Positions 7,722 to 15,762 of a stretch of 33,205 nucleotides of DNA are shown here, piece by piece. A program made the position numbers and the translations under genes. Every line of letters begins with the position of its first letter. Within the stretch, counting starts at the first letter, position 1. Source of the stretch: Candidimonas sp. (lineage in GTDB: Bacteria > Pseudomonadota > Gammaproteobacteria > Burkholderiales > Burkholderiaceae_B); assembly GCA_004297945.1 (NCBI GenBank), contig SCRC01000070.1, positions 1 through 33,205 on the forward strand, in the 5' to 3' direction. Below the pieces are notes generated by a model. It was not told the origin of the DNA. It was given only the letters and a program-made list of their open reading frames with translations, and ran no database searches.

Positions 7722-9209
7722 TTGGCGACGCTTTCACTTCCCGCTGCGGTATTCAAGGCCTATGACATCCGCGGCACTGTGCCCGAACAACTCAATCCCG
7801 CCTTTGCACGGGGCCTGGGCCTGGCGCTGGCGCAACAGGCACGCGCGCAAAACGTACCGGCTCTGGTGGTCGGATACGATGGACGCCTGAGCAGCCCCGA
7901 ACTGGCGCAGGCGCTACAGAGGGGGCTGCTGGCGGGCGGCGTCGACACCATCGACCTTGGAATGGTGCCTACACCGCTGGTGTACTTTGCAGCGCATACG
8001 CAAAAGACGGGCTCGGGCGTCGCCATTACCGGGAGCCATAATCCGCCTAATTACAATGGCTTCAAGATGATGATGGGGGGAAAGACTCTGCATGGGGAGG
8101 ACGTGCAGGCGTTGAGAAAGGTGATGGAGGAGATGGGGGGGGGATGGCACCCACAAGGGGTGCCGCCACAAGGCTCCGTATTGCCACAAGATCCGGTATT
8201 GCCACAAGATCCCGTATTGCCGCAAGATCCCGTGCCGTTGCAAGGGTCAGTGCCACATGGCACACGGCAGACCTTGGGACTGATTGACGCCTATATCGAA
8301 CGCGTCAGTACCGATGTGAAACTGGCCAGGGCGATGAAGATCGCGATCGACTGCGGCAACGGCGTAGGCGGCGCGGTGGCACCGCAATTATTTGCCGCAC
8401 TGGGTTGCAAGGTGGATACGCTCTTTTGCGAGGTCGATGGCCGCTTCCCCAACCATCATCCCGACCCGGCCGATCCGGCCAATCTGCAAGACCTTATCGA
8501 CCATGTAAAAAACAGTGACTGCGAGCTGGGGCTGGCGTTCGACGGCGATGCCGACCGATTGGGCGTGGTCAGCAAAAGCGGCGAAATCATCTGGCCCGAC
8601 CGGCAGCTGATACTTTATGCGCGCGATATCCTGCAGCGCGAACCAGGTTCAACCATTATCTTCGATGTGAAATGCAGCCGCCATGTTGCTCGTGCGATCG
8701 AGCAGGCAGGCGGGCGGCCCCTCATGTGGCAAACCGGACATTCGATGATCAAGGCCAAGCTGGCCGAGACCGGCGCACCGCTGGCTGGCGAAATGAGCGG
8801 CCACATTTTTTTCAAGGAGCGCTGGTTCGGCTTCGACGATGGGCTGTACACCGGCGCACGTCTGCTTGAAATCCTGTCGCGCCACGCCGACCCTTCAGCC
8901 GTACTGGAGGCCTTGCCACAAGGCATTTCAACACCCGAGCTCAAGCTGGAGATGCGCGAAGGCGAGCCGCACGCGCTCATCAAACGCCTGCAAAACGAGG
9001 GGAAATTCCCCTCGGCGCAAAGCATCAACCCAATAGATGGGGTACGCGCCGAATACGCCGATGGGTTCGGGCTGGCCCGAGCCTCGAACACGACTCCTGT
9101 GGTGGTGTTGCGTTTTGAAGGCGACACGCGCGAAGCCCTGCAGCGAATTCAAGCGGAATTTCGTCATGCCCTATTGGCGCTCGCGCCCGACGCAAGACTG
9201 CCTTTTTAA
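7722..9209 (+). CDS. algC: Phosphomannomutase/phosphoglucomutase (AlgC/ManB type) with a repeat-derived insert
   Basis: Interconverts hexose 6- and 1-phosphates to feed nucleotide-sugar synthesis. The preferred start is the TTG at 7722, because AAGGAA at 7711-7716 precedes it by five bases and the protein then begins MATLSLPAAVFKAYDIRG as in the family. The upstream in-frame ORF to 7605 looks non-coding. It has 495 residues against about 460 usual. Landmarks are phosphoserine loop TGSHNPPNYNGF (Ser105), metal loop DGDADR (274-279), sugar loop GEMSGH (about 363) and C-terminal phosphate loop RASNTTPVV. The excess length is one low-complexity insert at residues about 139-181 containing WHPQGVPPQ and PQDPVL units, made from a dispersed palindromic repeat and 18-bp tandem repeats. 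It is probably a surface loop, but whether the enzyme is fully active is not visible. It converges with the polysaccharide cluster, and its stop overlaps that of the last glycosyltransferase. Confidence 0.92.
   Translation: MATLSLPAAVFKAYDIRGTVPEQLNPAFARGLGLALAQQARAQNVPALVVGYDGRLSSPELAQALQRGLLAGGVDTIDLGMVPTPLVYFAAHTQKTGSGVAITGSHNPPNYNGFKMMMGGKTLHGEDVQALRKVMEEMGGGWHPQGVPPQGSVLPQDPVLPQDPVLPQDPVPLQGSVPHGTRQTLGLIDAYIERVSTDVKLARAMKIAIDCGNGVGGAVAPQLFAALGCKVDTLFCEVDGRFPNHHPDPADPANLQDLIDHVKNSDCELGLAFDGDADRLGVVSKSGEIIWPDRQLILYARDILQREPGSTIIFDVKCSRHVARAIEQAGGRPLMWQTGHSMIKAKLAETGAPLAGEMSGHIFFKERWFGFDDGLYTGARLLEILSRHADPSAVLEALPQGISTPELKLEMREGEPHALIKRLQNEGKFPSAQSINPIDGVRAEYADGFGLARASNTTPVVVLRFEGDTREALQRIQAEFRHALLALAPDARLPF
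8135..8143 (+). repeat. Nine-G homopolymer inside the phosphomannomutase gene
   Basis: Nine consecutive G residues at 8135-8143 encode the Gly-Gly-Gly just before the insert. A shorter run of six G lies at 8075-8080. Tracts of this length are prone to slipped-strand mispairing, which would shift the frame ahead of the metal-binding loop. The genome copy read here is in frame. Confidence 0.9.
8144..8170 (-). repeat. GTAG palindromic repeat (REP-like), reverse orientation, inside the coding sequence
   Basis: ATGGCACCC at 8144-8152 and GGGTGCC at 8158-8164 form the same 7-bp stem seen elsewhere, read on the minus strand. The terminal GCTACA of the consensus is GCCACA here, one substitution. Read on the plus strand it encodes WHPQGVPPQ without a stop. 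In the other orientation the GTAG could provide a stop codon, as it does at fahA and folA. Confidence 0.85.
8166..8252 (+). repeat. 18-bp in-frame tandem repeats (PQDPVL units) in the phosphomannomutase gene
   Basis: Four and a fraction units start at 8166, 8184, 8202, 8220 and 8238. Units 2 and 3 differ at one base (CCACAAGATCCGGTATTG and CCACAAGATCCCGTATTG), unit 1 at two or three bases, and units 4-5 are more diverged. The first unit overlaps the end of the palindromic repeat and begins with its CCACAAG word, suggesting the array grew by local duplication out of it. The 18-base period keeps the frame. Confidence 0.9.
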
Positions 9210-11527
9210 ACAATCAAAGCCTGGTAAATATCCAGGTGCGCCCGCACGACTTTGCGTATATCGAATTCACGCTCGGCCAGTTCACGGCCTGCCGCGCCAA
9301 AACGTCGGCGCAGGCCGGCATCGTCGGCCAGGCGCTGCACCGCAGCGGCCAGCGCGGCCGCATCGCGAGCCGGCACCAGCAGGCCAGTGACATCGGGTTC
9401 GATCGCATCGCGGCATCCCGGAACGTCGGTTGTCACAACCGCGCGCGCGCATGCCGCTGCTTCGATCAGCGATTTGGGCAGCCCTTCGCGATAGGACGGC
9501 AACACAGCTATATGCGCATAGGCATATAGTGATGCTATGTCCGTCTGCTCGCCCATGCACTCAACCACGCCTTCGCTCTGCCACAATTCCAGCTCGGCCG
9601 CGCTGATGCTGGCTGGGTTTCCTGGATCAGGGCTACCTACCAGCACCCAGCGCAAGCCGCTGGCACAACCGGCGCTCGCGCGCGCAGCCGCCACGAATTC
9701 ACACACACCTTTATCGCGCAGCAGACGCGATACCATAATCGCCACAGGCGCCCCCCTGGGCTCGGGCGTGGCCCGGAACCAATTCAGATCGACCCCCGAC
9801 CCGCGCACCATCACCACCTGCTCTGATCGAACAATACCAGCTCGGCTCAAGACTTCGCAATCGTTCGCGTTCTGGAAAATAACGCGGCTATTCGAATGCC
9901 CTAGCGCCAGACGATATAAAGCTACAGCGGCCTGGCGCACAAAATCAAAACCTTGCGTGTTGCGGGTGAACACAAACCCGAGGCCCGACACCGCCGCCAC
10001 AAATGCCGGCACACCCGCCAGCCGCGCCGCGATGCCACCATATAACACGGGCTTGATCGTTACCGCATGGACCAGATCAGGGCGCACGCGACGATACAGG
10101 TGCCACAAGGCATAAAGCGTATGCAATTCCTGCAGCGGGTTCTTGCCGCTGCGGGTCATCGGAATAACGTGATGCGACAAGCCATGAGCCGTAATCTGTG
10201 CTGCGGCGGGCCCATCCATGGTGGCCACATGCACATCGAAGCCGGCCTCTTTGGCGGCCATCGCCAAGGCTAAGCGATGCGACAGAAAAAAGGCCGGATT
10301 ATTCACCACATACAATAAGCGCGGCGCCCTTTGCGCTGCCCGCGTCCGTTTGGCGCATGATGGAAAATCATCAGCCAGCCGCTGCCATACGGTCTGATAT
10401 GCGGCCACCATATTGTCCAGACTGTACTCGCGGCGCACCCGTTCACGTCCACGATGCGTGCGCCCGCTCGCCTCGGACGAGCCCAGAACCGCCACAGCCC
10501 GATTCATCGCCTCGGACAGCGCGGCCGGATTGCGAGCAGGTGCAATCCAACCCTCATCAGCGACAATGCTCGCGGCATCGCCCACATCGGTGACCACGCA
10601 CAACGCGCCTGCCGCCATCGCTTCGGCCACCACATTGGGAAACCCTTCGGCGCAACTGGACAGGACATGCACGTCGATGGCGCTCATGATGTCTGGGACA
10701 TCGTCGCGAGGCCCAAGCAAAATGACCTTGTCGCGCACATTCAGCGATGCCATCAAGGCGGCAAGCTCCGCATTCGCATCATCCATCCCCAAGCCCACCA
10801 GCACACAGCGTAAATCCCGATACGCCGCGAGGCTCAGCGCAAAGGCCCGCAATAAATTGGCATGGTCTTTAAGCGGATTCCAGCGCGCAACGCTGCCTAT
10901 CAGCGGAGTATCCTCGGCCAGGCCCCAACTGGTCCGCAAGGCAATCCGGGCCTGGGGCCGAACCCGCCAACGAGACAAATCGTAGCCATTGGGAATCACC
11001 AGCATACGGTCGGCACGATAGCCCCACTCCTGGTGACGCAACGATGCGTCCTGCGCGCACGACACGATTACGCCGGGCACCAGGCCAGACAAGCGGGCGC
11101 AAACCCAGGCCAGCGCGCGCGCCGAACGGCTGCCTTGGCGCAGATTGGCGCCCGAATTGCGGATCCCCCACGACACGGCCCCAATGCCTGCCAGACGCGC
11201 CGCCACGCCGCCCAGCAGATCGGCGTGATACATCCAGGTCTGCACCACATCGGGCCGTATCTGCCGCAACAAACGATACAGACGCCAGACGCCAGCGGGC
11301 GACAGGCGCCCGGGCCGCATGTTCAAACAATAAACGTCGATCCCCGCCGCGCGCAGGCGCGGTCCAAACACGCCGTCGTCGCCCAGGGAAATAACGATAC
11401 TGCGGCTGGCTTGCGAGGACGCCGTCACCAACCTGTGCAACACCGTCTCCGCACCGCCCAGCCCTAAGCCGGAAATGATGTGTACGACTTGCAAAGAGGT
11501 ATCCTCTACTGTCGTCATCCGATTCAC
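9206..11527 (-). CDS. Double-headed GT4 glycosyltransferase (two GT-B enzymes fused)
   Basis: A 773-residue protein with two complete family-4-like transferases in tandem. Domain 1 (about 12-385) starts LQVVHIISGLGLGGAETVL and has the retaining EX7E motif EGFPNVVAEAM (Glu294, Glu302). Domain 2 (about 401-773) starts RLLYVVNNPAFFLSHRLALA and has EGLPKSLIEAA near residues 683-691. A short linker of about 15-20 residues joins them. Each domain is of normal single-enzyme length, so this is a fusion and not a duplication artefact; the halves are only distantly alike. It should add two sugars to the lipid-linked repeat unit at the cytoplasmic face of the inner membrane. The GTG at 11527 overlaps the upstream stop by four bases (GTGA); ATG at 11518 is an alternative start. 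The 3' end overlaps the convergent phosphomannomutase stop. Sugar specificities cannot be read. Confidence 0.87.
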   Translation of the reverse strand: MNRMTTVEDTSLQVVHIISGLGLGGAETVLHRLVTASSQASRSIVISLGDDGVFGPRLRAAGIDVYCLNMRPGRLSPAGVWRLYRLLRQIRPDVVQTWMYHADLLGGVAARLAGIGAVSWGIRNSGANLRQGSRSARALAWVCARLSGLVPGVIVSCAQDASLRHQEWGYRADRMLVIPNGYDLSRWRVRPQARIALRTSWGLAEDTPLIGSVARWNPLKDHANLLRAFALSLAAYRDLRCVLVGLGMDDANAELAALMASLNVRDKVILLGPRDDVPDIMSAIDVHVLSSCAEGFPNVVAEAMAAGALCVVTDVGDAASIVADEGWIAPARNPAALSEAMNRAVAVLGSSEASGRTHRGRERVRREYSLDNMVAAYQTVWQRLADDFPSCAKRTRAAQRAPRLLYVVNNPAFFLSHRLALAMAAKEAGFDVHVATMDGPAAAQITAHGLSHHVIPMTRSGKNPLQELHTLYALWHLYRRVRPDLVHAVTIKPVLYGGIAARLAGVPAFVAAVSGLGFVFTRNTQGFDFVRQAAVALYRLALGHSNSRVIFQNANDCEVLSRAGIVRSEQVVMVRGSGVDLNWFRATPEPRGAPVAIMVSRLLRDKGVCEFVAAARASAGCASGLRWVLVGSPDPGNPASISAAELELWQSEGVVECMGEQTDIASLYAYAHIAVLPSYREGLPKSLIEAAACARAVVTTDVPGCRDAIEPDVTGLLVPARDAAALAAAVQRLADDAGLRRRFGAAGRELAEREFDIRKVVRAHLDIYQALIV

Positions 11528-12660
11528 GCGCCTTTGCGCTCCTCATGCAAAATCCCCGCCTGTTCCATCAGCCGATCCCAGGAATCAAGCACGGCAGCCA
11601 AACCATAGCGCTTGCGCACCGACTGGGATCCGCAGTCGGCCAAGATCCGGCGCAAGGCAGCGTCTCCCAGCAGGCGGTCCAGTCCTTGCTTCAGGGCTTG
11701 CTGATCGGCCAGGGGAACCAACAGCGCATCCTCGCCGTTGCGCGTCATCTCGCGCGGGCCGCTGGGGCAATCAAGCGCCAGGCACGGAAGGCCTATCGCC
11801 ATCGCTTCCAGCAACACATTGGGAAACCCTTCCACCCGGGAGGTCAGGGCAAACGCATGGGCCTGCGCCAAGTGCCGCCAGGGCGTATCAGTACGGCCCG
11901 GCAAATCCACACGCGAGGCAAGTCCGGCCGCGTCTATTTGGCGCTGCAAGGCATCGCGCATGGGGCCTTCGCCCCAAATGGTCAGATCCCACTCTGGCCG
12001 CTGGGCCGCAATCGCGCTGAAGGCGTCAATAAGCAAATCGAACTGCTTGGCAGGCACCAGACGGCCCATGGCGGCCAAGCGAAAGCGACCATTGGCATCG
12101 GGCACGCAGGCCGCAAGCCTGGCATCGAACAACTCGGGCGGCACGGGATTGGCAATCACCGCGAGACGCTCGATTCCGGGCATCATCCGCTTGAAAGGCG
12201 CCACGCTGGCTTCAGCCTGCACGGTGACCAGGTCGGCGAATCGATAGGTGATTTTGCGCAAAAGCCGCAAGACCCACCCCACATTTCGGCTAAAAGCAGG
12301 GTTGCTGCGCTCACACACAATGATGGGGATCCCCAAGCCGCGCGTGCTAAGCAAAGCCACAACATTGACGTTCGTCAGAAACGAAACAATCAGGTCGGGG
12401 TTTTTCTCCCGGATCAGGCGACGCAGCGTGAACCACTTTTTGAATCCGGCCGGCCCGGGCACATGCAGGCGCTTTATACGATCCGCCAGCCAAACCAACT
12501 CGACCCGATCCGACACCGGATAAAAACACGAGCCCTTTTTTGTATAAGTCGGCACCAGGGTAACCACCTCGCCGCGTGCCGACCAGGCATTAGCGAGCGT
12601 CGCCGCCACGCGTTCCGCCCCGCCCGCGTGCATGGAGCTGACAAGGAATGCAATTTTCAT
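11524..12660 (-). CDS. Family 4 glycosyltransferase
   Basis: A 378-residue GT-B transferase. The N-terminus MKIAFLVSSMHAGGAERVAA carries the glycine-rich acceptor loop, and the C-terminal nucleotide-sugar domain has RVEGFPNVLLEAM with the EX7E pair. A longer reading frame runs to 12726, but the ATG at 12660 overlaps the asparagine-synthase stop as ATGA and matches family N-termini, so the upstream 22 residues (rich in Gly and Pro) are rejected. It is translationally coupled to both neighbours in the polysaccharide cluster. It resembles the transferase at 14614-15738 in its opening motif, so the two are probably paralogous in function. Donor and acceptor are unknown. Confidence 0.86.
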   Translation of the reverse strand: MKIAFLVSSMHAGGAERVAATLANAWSARGEVVTLVPTYTKKGSCFYPVSDRVELVWLADRIKRLHVPGPAGFKKWFTLRRLIREKNPDLIVSFLTNVNVVALLSTRGLGIPIIVCERSNPAFSRNVGWVLRLLRKITYRFADLVTVQAEASVAPFKRMMPGIERLAVIANPVPPELFDARLAACVPDANGRFRLAAMGRLVPAKQFDLLIDAFSAIAAQRPEWDLTIWGEGPMRDALQRQIDAAGLASRVDLPGRTDTPWRHLAQAHAFALTSRVEGFPNVLLEAMAIGLPCLALDCPSGPREMTRNGEDALLVPLADQQALKQGLDRLLGDAALRRILADCGSQSVRKRYGLAAVLDSWDRLMEQAGILHEERKGA

Positions 12661-14576
12661 TGCAGGCCCGGGCCCGGGCGCACCGCCGCTTCGTCCAGCC
12701 ACGCCTGCATCATCAGTATGCTCCACAAATGCGTGCTCCAGTCCCGCTTGCCCGACTGATGCTCACGCCATTTACGCAAGACCGACGCGGTGTCGAACAA
12801 GCCCTCGCGGCGCAATCGGGCCGGATCAAGCAGGGCGGCGCCCCAGTCCTTCAAAGGCCCGCGCAGCCAGGTTCCCAGCGGAACCGAGAAACCTTTTTTC
12901 GGACGATCAACCAGGGCTCTGGGCACGTGTCGGTACAAGAGCTGGCGCAACAACCATTTGCCTTGCCCATCTCGAATTTTATAATCCAAAGGCAAGCGCT
13001 GCGCAAACTCGAACACCCGATGATCGATTATCGGCACGCGCGTCTCCAGGCTAACCGCCATCGCAGCTCGATCGACCTTCACCAGGATATCGTCGGGTAA
13101 ATACGTGATGGAATCGAGCAGGGTCATTTGTTCAAAAAAGCGATCATCCGATTCCGCATCGAAGGCCGTGGATGGCGCCTGGGCGTCGAGCACCACTTGC
13201 GCAGGATCTTTCCAATACGATACAAACTGCTGATAGAAGCGGCCCGGATGCGTCGCGCCAGCCAACTCGGCCAGCTTGACGAACTGATCTCGCGCGTATC
13301 CAGCCGGCATCAGGCGCGCGCCGAATCGGCCCAAAACCGACGCGGGCGTACGCAACAGACCCGGCATGGCTTCATGTCTGTCCCACCAGCGTTGGGCGCG
13401 AAAATAGCGCGAATACCCGCCAAACAATTCATCGCCGCCATCGCCCGACAAGGCGACAGTCACGTGCTGGCGCGCCATTCGGCTCACGAGCATGGTGGGA
13501 ATCTGCGACGAATCGGCAAATGGCTCGTCGTAGACCGACGAAAGGCTGGGCACAACCGCCAGAGCATCGTGCGCCGTAACATAAAGTTCGGTATGAGACG
13601 TGCCCAAGTGCCGAGCAACGGCCTGGGCATGTTCGGCTTCGTTGTACGCGACCTCGTCAAACCCGATGGAATAGGTATTGACGGCCTGTGCATTGTGGGC
13701 CTGCATCAGCGCCACCACGACAGAAGAATCAATCCCCCCCGACAGGAAAGCACCCAGCCTGACATCGGCCAGCATCTGCCCTTTAACGGCCAAGCCCAGC
13801 ACCTCTTCGAGCGCATCGACGGCCTGTTCATCGGACGCAAAGTACAAGGCTTGTTCCCGAGCCTGGCGCGCCACAGTTTGCGCGGACCAATAGACCCGCG
13901 CCGGCGGTACTTCCCCATGTCGCAGCTGCTCTTCGTTCAGCTCCAGCCAGGTGCCCGGCAGCAACTTGCGCATGAAACGATAAATACTCCAGGGTGCCGG
14001 AATATAGTTGTGGCGAACCAGCAGCGACAAGGCACGTCGGTCAATTTCCCTGGAAAATCCAGGTATGCTGACCAGCGCCTTCAATTGCGACGCGAAGACA
14101 AAATTGCGTCCTGCAAAGCCCATATACAAAGGCTTTTCACCCAAACGATCACGCATCAGCGAAAGGGTTTTCCGCTGCCGGTCCCAGAGCCCCATGGCGA
14201 ACATGCCCACCGCGTTGAGCAGGGTCTGCTCCACGCCCCAGGCGACGAACCCGGCCAAAAGAGTTTCCGTGTCTGAATGGCCGCGCCAGGCGGGCGCGCG
14301 GCCCTCGGCCTCGATCATGGCCCGCAATTCAAGATGGTTGTAAATTTCCCCGTTGAACACCAGCGAGTAACGCCCGCAGGCCGACAACATGGGCTGATGC
14401 CCTTCGGATGATAGATCAAGAATAGCCAGGCGCACATGGCCCAAGGCTATGCCGGCCTGCGCATCTTGCCAAAAGCCCTCGCTATCTGGCCCACGCTGCC
14501 GGATGCTTTGACAGCTGCGTTCGATGACGGCCTGCTTATTAGGCAACGCGCCCCAAATCCCAACGATTCCGCACAT
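12657..14576 (-). CDS. AsnB-type glutamine-dependent amidotransferase of the polysaccharide cluster
   Basis: A 639-residue class II glutamine amidotransferase plus asparagine-synthetase domain. Cys2 (MCGIVGIWG) is the glutaminase nucleophile, with RGPDSEG at 28-34 and FNGEIYNH at 74-81. The ATP pyrophosphatase loop is LSGGIDSS (278-285). In surface-polysaccharide clusters of Pseudomonas (WbpS) and Bordetella (WbmE), homologues of this type are thought to amidate uronic-acid sugars. Here it sits with WbpO and WbpP, which make UDP-GalNAcA-type sugars, so amidation of an N-acetyl-galactosaminuronic acid is the likely job. That is inference: the sequence alone does not exclude a genuine asparagine synthetase. 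Co-transcribed, with an ATGA overlap to the next transferase. Confidence 0.9.
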   Translation of the reverse strand: MCGIVGIWGALPNKQAVIERSCQSIRQRGPDSEGFWQDAQAGIALGHVRLAILDLSSEGHQPMLSACGRYSLVFNGEIYNHLELRAMIEAEGRAPAWRGHSDTETLLAGFVAWGVEQTLLNAVGMFAMGLWDRQRKTLSLMRDRLGEKPLYMGFAGRNFVFASQLKALVSIPGFSREIDRRALSLLVRHNYIPAPWSIYRFMRKLLPGTWLELNEEQLRHGEVPPARVYWSAQTVARQAREQALYFASDEQAVDALEEVLGLAVKGQMLADVRLGAFLSGGIDSSVVVALMQAHNAQAVNTYSIGFDEVAYNEAEHAQAVARHLGTSHTELYVTAHDALAVVPSLSSVYDEPFADSSQIPTMLVSRMARQHVTVALSGDGGDELFGGYSRYFRAQRWWDRHEAMPGLLRTPASVLGRFGARLMPAGYARDQFVKLAELAGATHPGRFYQQFVSYWKDPAQVVLDAQAPSTAFDAESDDRFFEQMTLLDSITYLPDDILVKVDRAAMAVSLETRVPIIDHRVFEFAQRLPLDYKIRDGQGKWLLRQLLYRHVPRALVDRPKKGFSVPLGTWLRGPLKDWGAALLDPARLRREGLFDTASVLRKWREHQSGKRDWSTHLWSILMMQAWLDEAAVRPGPGLQ

Positions 14577-14613
14577 GATCCTCTCGCTCTACGCCAAGCC
14601 TGGCCAGGCTCGA

Positions 14614-15738
14614 TCAGTCATTTTCAAAAACATGGCGCCACAATGCCATCACGCGAACCACAGAGAACCGATCGCGCACATCTACCGCTCGCCGAGCCAA
14701 GGCTTCGCGCTCGGCGCGATGAGTCATCAGCTCGTACAATTGCGCCGCTAGTGCCTCGACATCCTCGCAAGGCTTGACCAACACGCCGTCAATACCGTTG
14801 CGCACAATTTCACGCGGGCCGGTTTCGCAATCGAACGCGACGGCGGGCATCCCGCTCGCCATGGATTCAATCAGTGTATTGGATAAACCCTCGACCCGGG
14901 AACTGAGCACATATAAATCGGACTGCGCATACCACTGTCCGACATTTCCCGCCCGGCCGGGCATTGTGATGCGTCCGCCCAAGCCGCTGGCATCGATCTG
15001 TTGCTGCAAATCATTGCGGCTATCACCTTCGCCCAGTATGACCAGATCCCAATCAGGCACATGGGCCGCCAGCATCTGGAAGGCCCGCAGCAAAATGTCG
15101 AAGCCCTTGTGGGGATGCAGGCGCCCCACGGCAAGCAAACGGAAGCGCCCGTTCTTTTCGGGCGGAGGCAGGAGCGGGTCGGCGACCGCCAGAGGCCAGT
15201 GCACCGCATTGGGAATCACCACGACGGCCGATCCCGGCACATTCTGTTGCAGCCACTGCGCCGTGCCCGTAGTCAGCGCGACAACCTTGGCAGCCTTCGG
15301 GTAAGCCCAACGTCGCAGACGCAACCACATCGGGCTGAGGTCCTGAGACGGCGGATGAGTATGCTCGGTGGCAATCACCCGGCAAGCTACGCCGCGTGCC
15401 GCAACGATGGCCAGCACCGAGGCGGTCGTCATCATGCCCAGCACGATCGTTGGCCGCTGGCGCCGAATCAGGCGTCGCAGGCTCCAGACGCGACGCAAAT
15501 TGGCCAGCACGCCGGCAAGGCGTCCGTTGCTGGAGGCCGCCGTACCGAGGACTACACGTTGCACCGACGGATGCAGTGCATAGGCATCGCCCCTTGCATC
15601 GGTTTGTGTCGCCACCGTAACTTTATAGCCATGATCGACCCAGAAAGCGCTTAAATCGGCGGCGACCCGTTCGGCGCCTCCGCCGTTAAGCGAATAAATC
15701 ACAATCATCAAATGAGGAGCGCGGGCTGGGTAATTCAA
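14614..15738 (-). CDS. Family 4 glycosyltransferase
   Basis: A 374-residue GT-B transferase with LMIVIYSLNGGGAERVAADL at the N-terminus and RVEGLSNTLIESMASGMPAV (EX7E) near 290-305. The start is uncertain: a TTG at 15738 has AGG upstream, while the ATG at 15708 fits the usual family N-terminus (MIVIYSLNGGG) but has no clear ribosome site. It lies 24 bases after the flippase and 37 bases before the amidotransferase, in the same operon. Sugar specificity is unknown. Confidence 0.84.
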   Translation of the reverse strand: MNYPARAPHLMIVIYSLNGGGAERVAADLSAFWVDHGYKVTVATQTDARGDAYALHPSVQRVVLGTAASSNGRLAGVLANLRRVWSLRRLIRRQRPTIVLGMMTTASVLAIVAARGVACRVIATEHTHPPSQDLSPMWLRLRRWAYPKAAKVVALTTGTAQWLQQNVPGSAVVVIPNAVHWPLAVADPLLPPPEKNGRFRLLAVGRLHPHKGFDILLRAFQMLAAHVPDWDLVILGEGDSRNDLQQQIDASGLGGRITMPGRAGNVGQWYAQSDLYVLSSRVEGLSNTLIESMASGMPAVAFDCETGPREIVRNGIDGVLVKPCEDVEALAAQLYELMTHRAEREALARRAVDVRDRFSVVRVMALWRHVFEND

Positions 15739-15762
15739 AACAATACCTGTACGGATATAGGA

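Noticed and set aside
11545-12759. Plus-strand open frame of 404 codons opposite the GT4 gene
   Set aside because: Shadow of the transferase, which has proper GT4 motifs and ATGA coupling to its neighbours.
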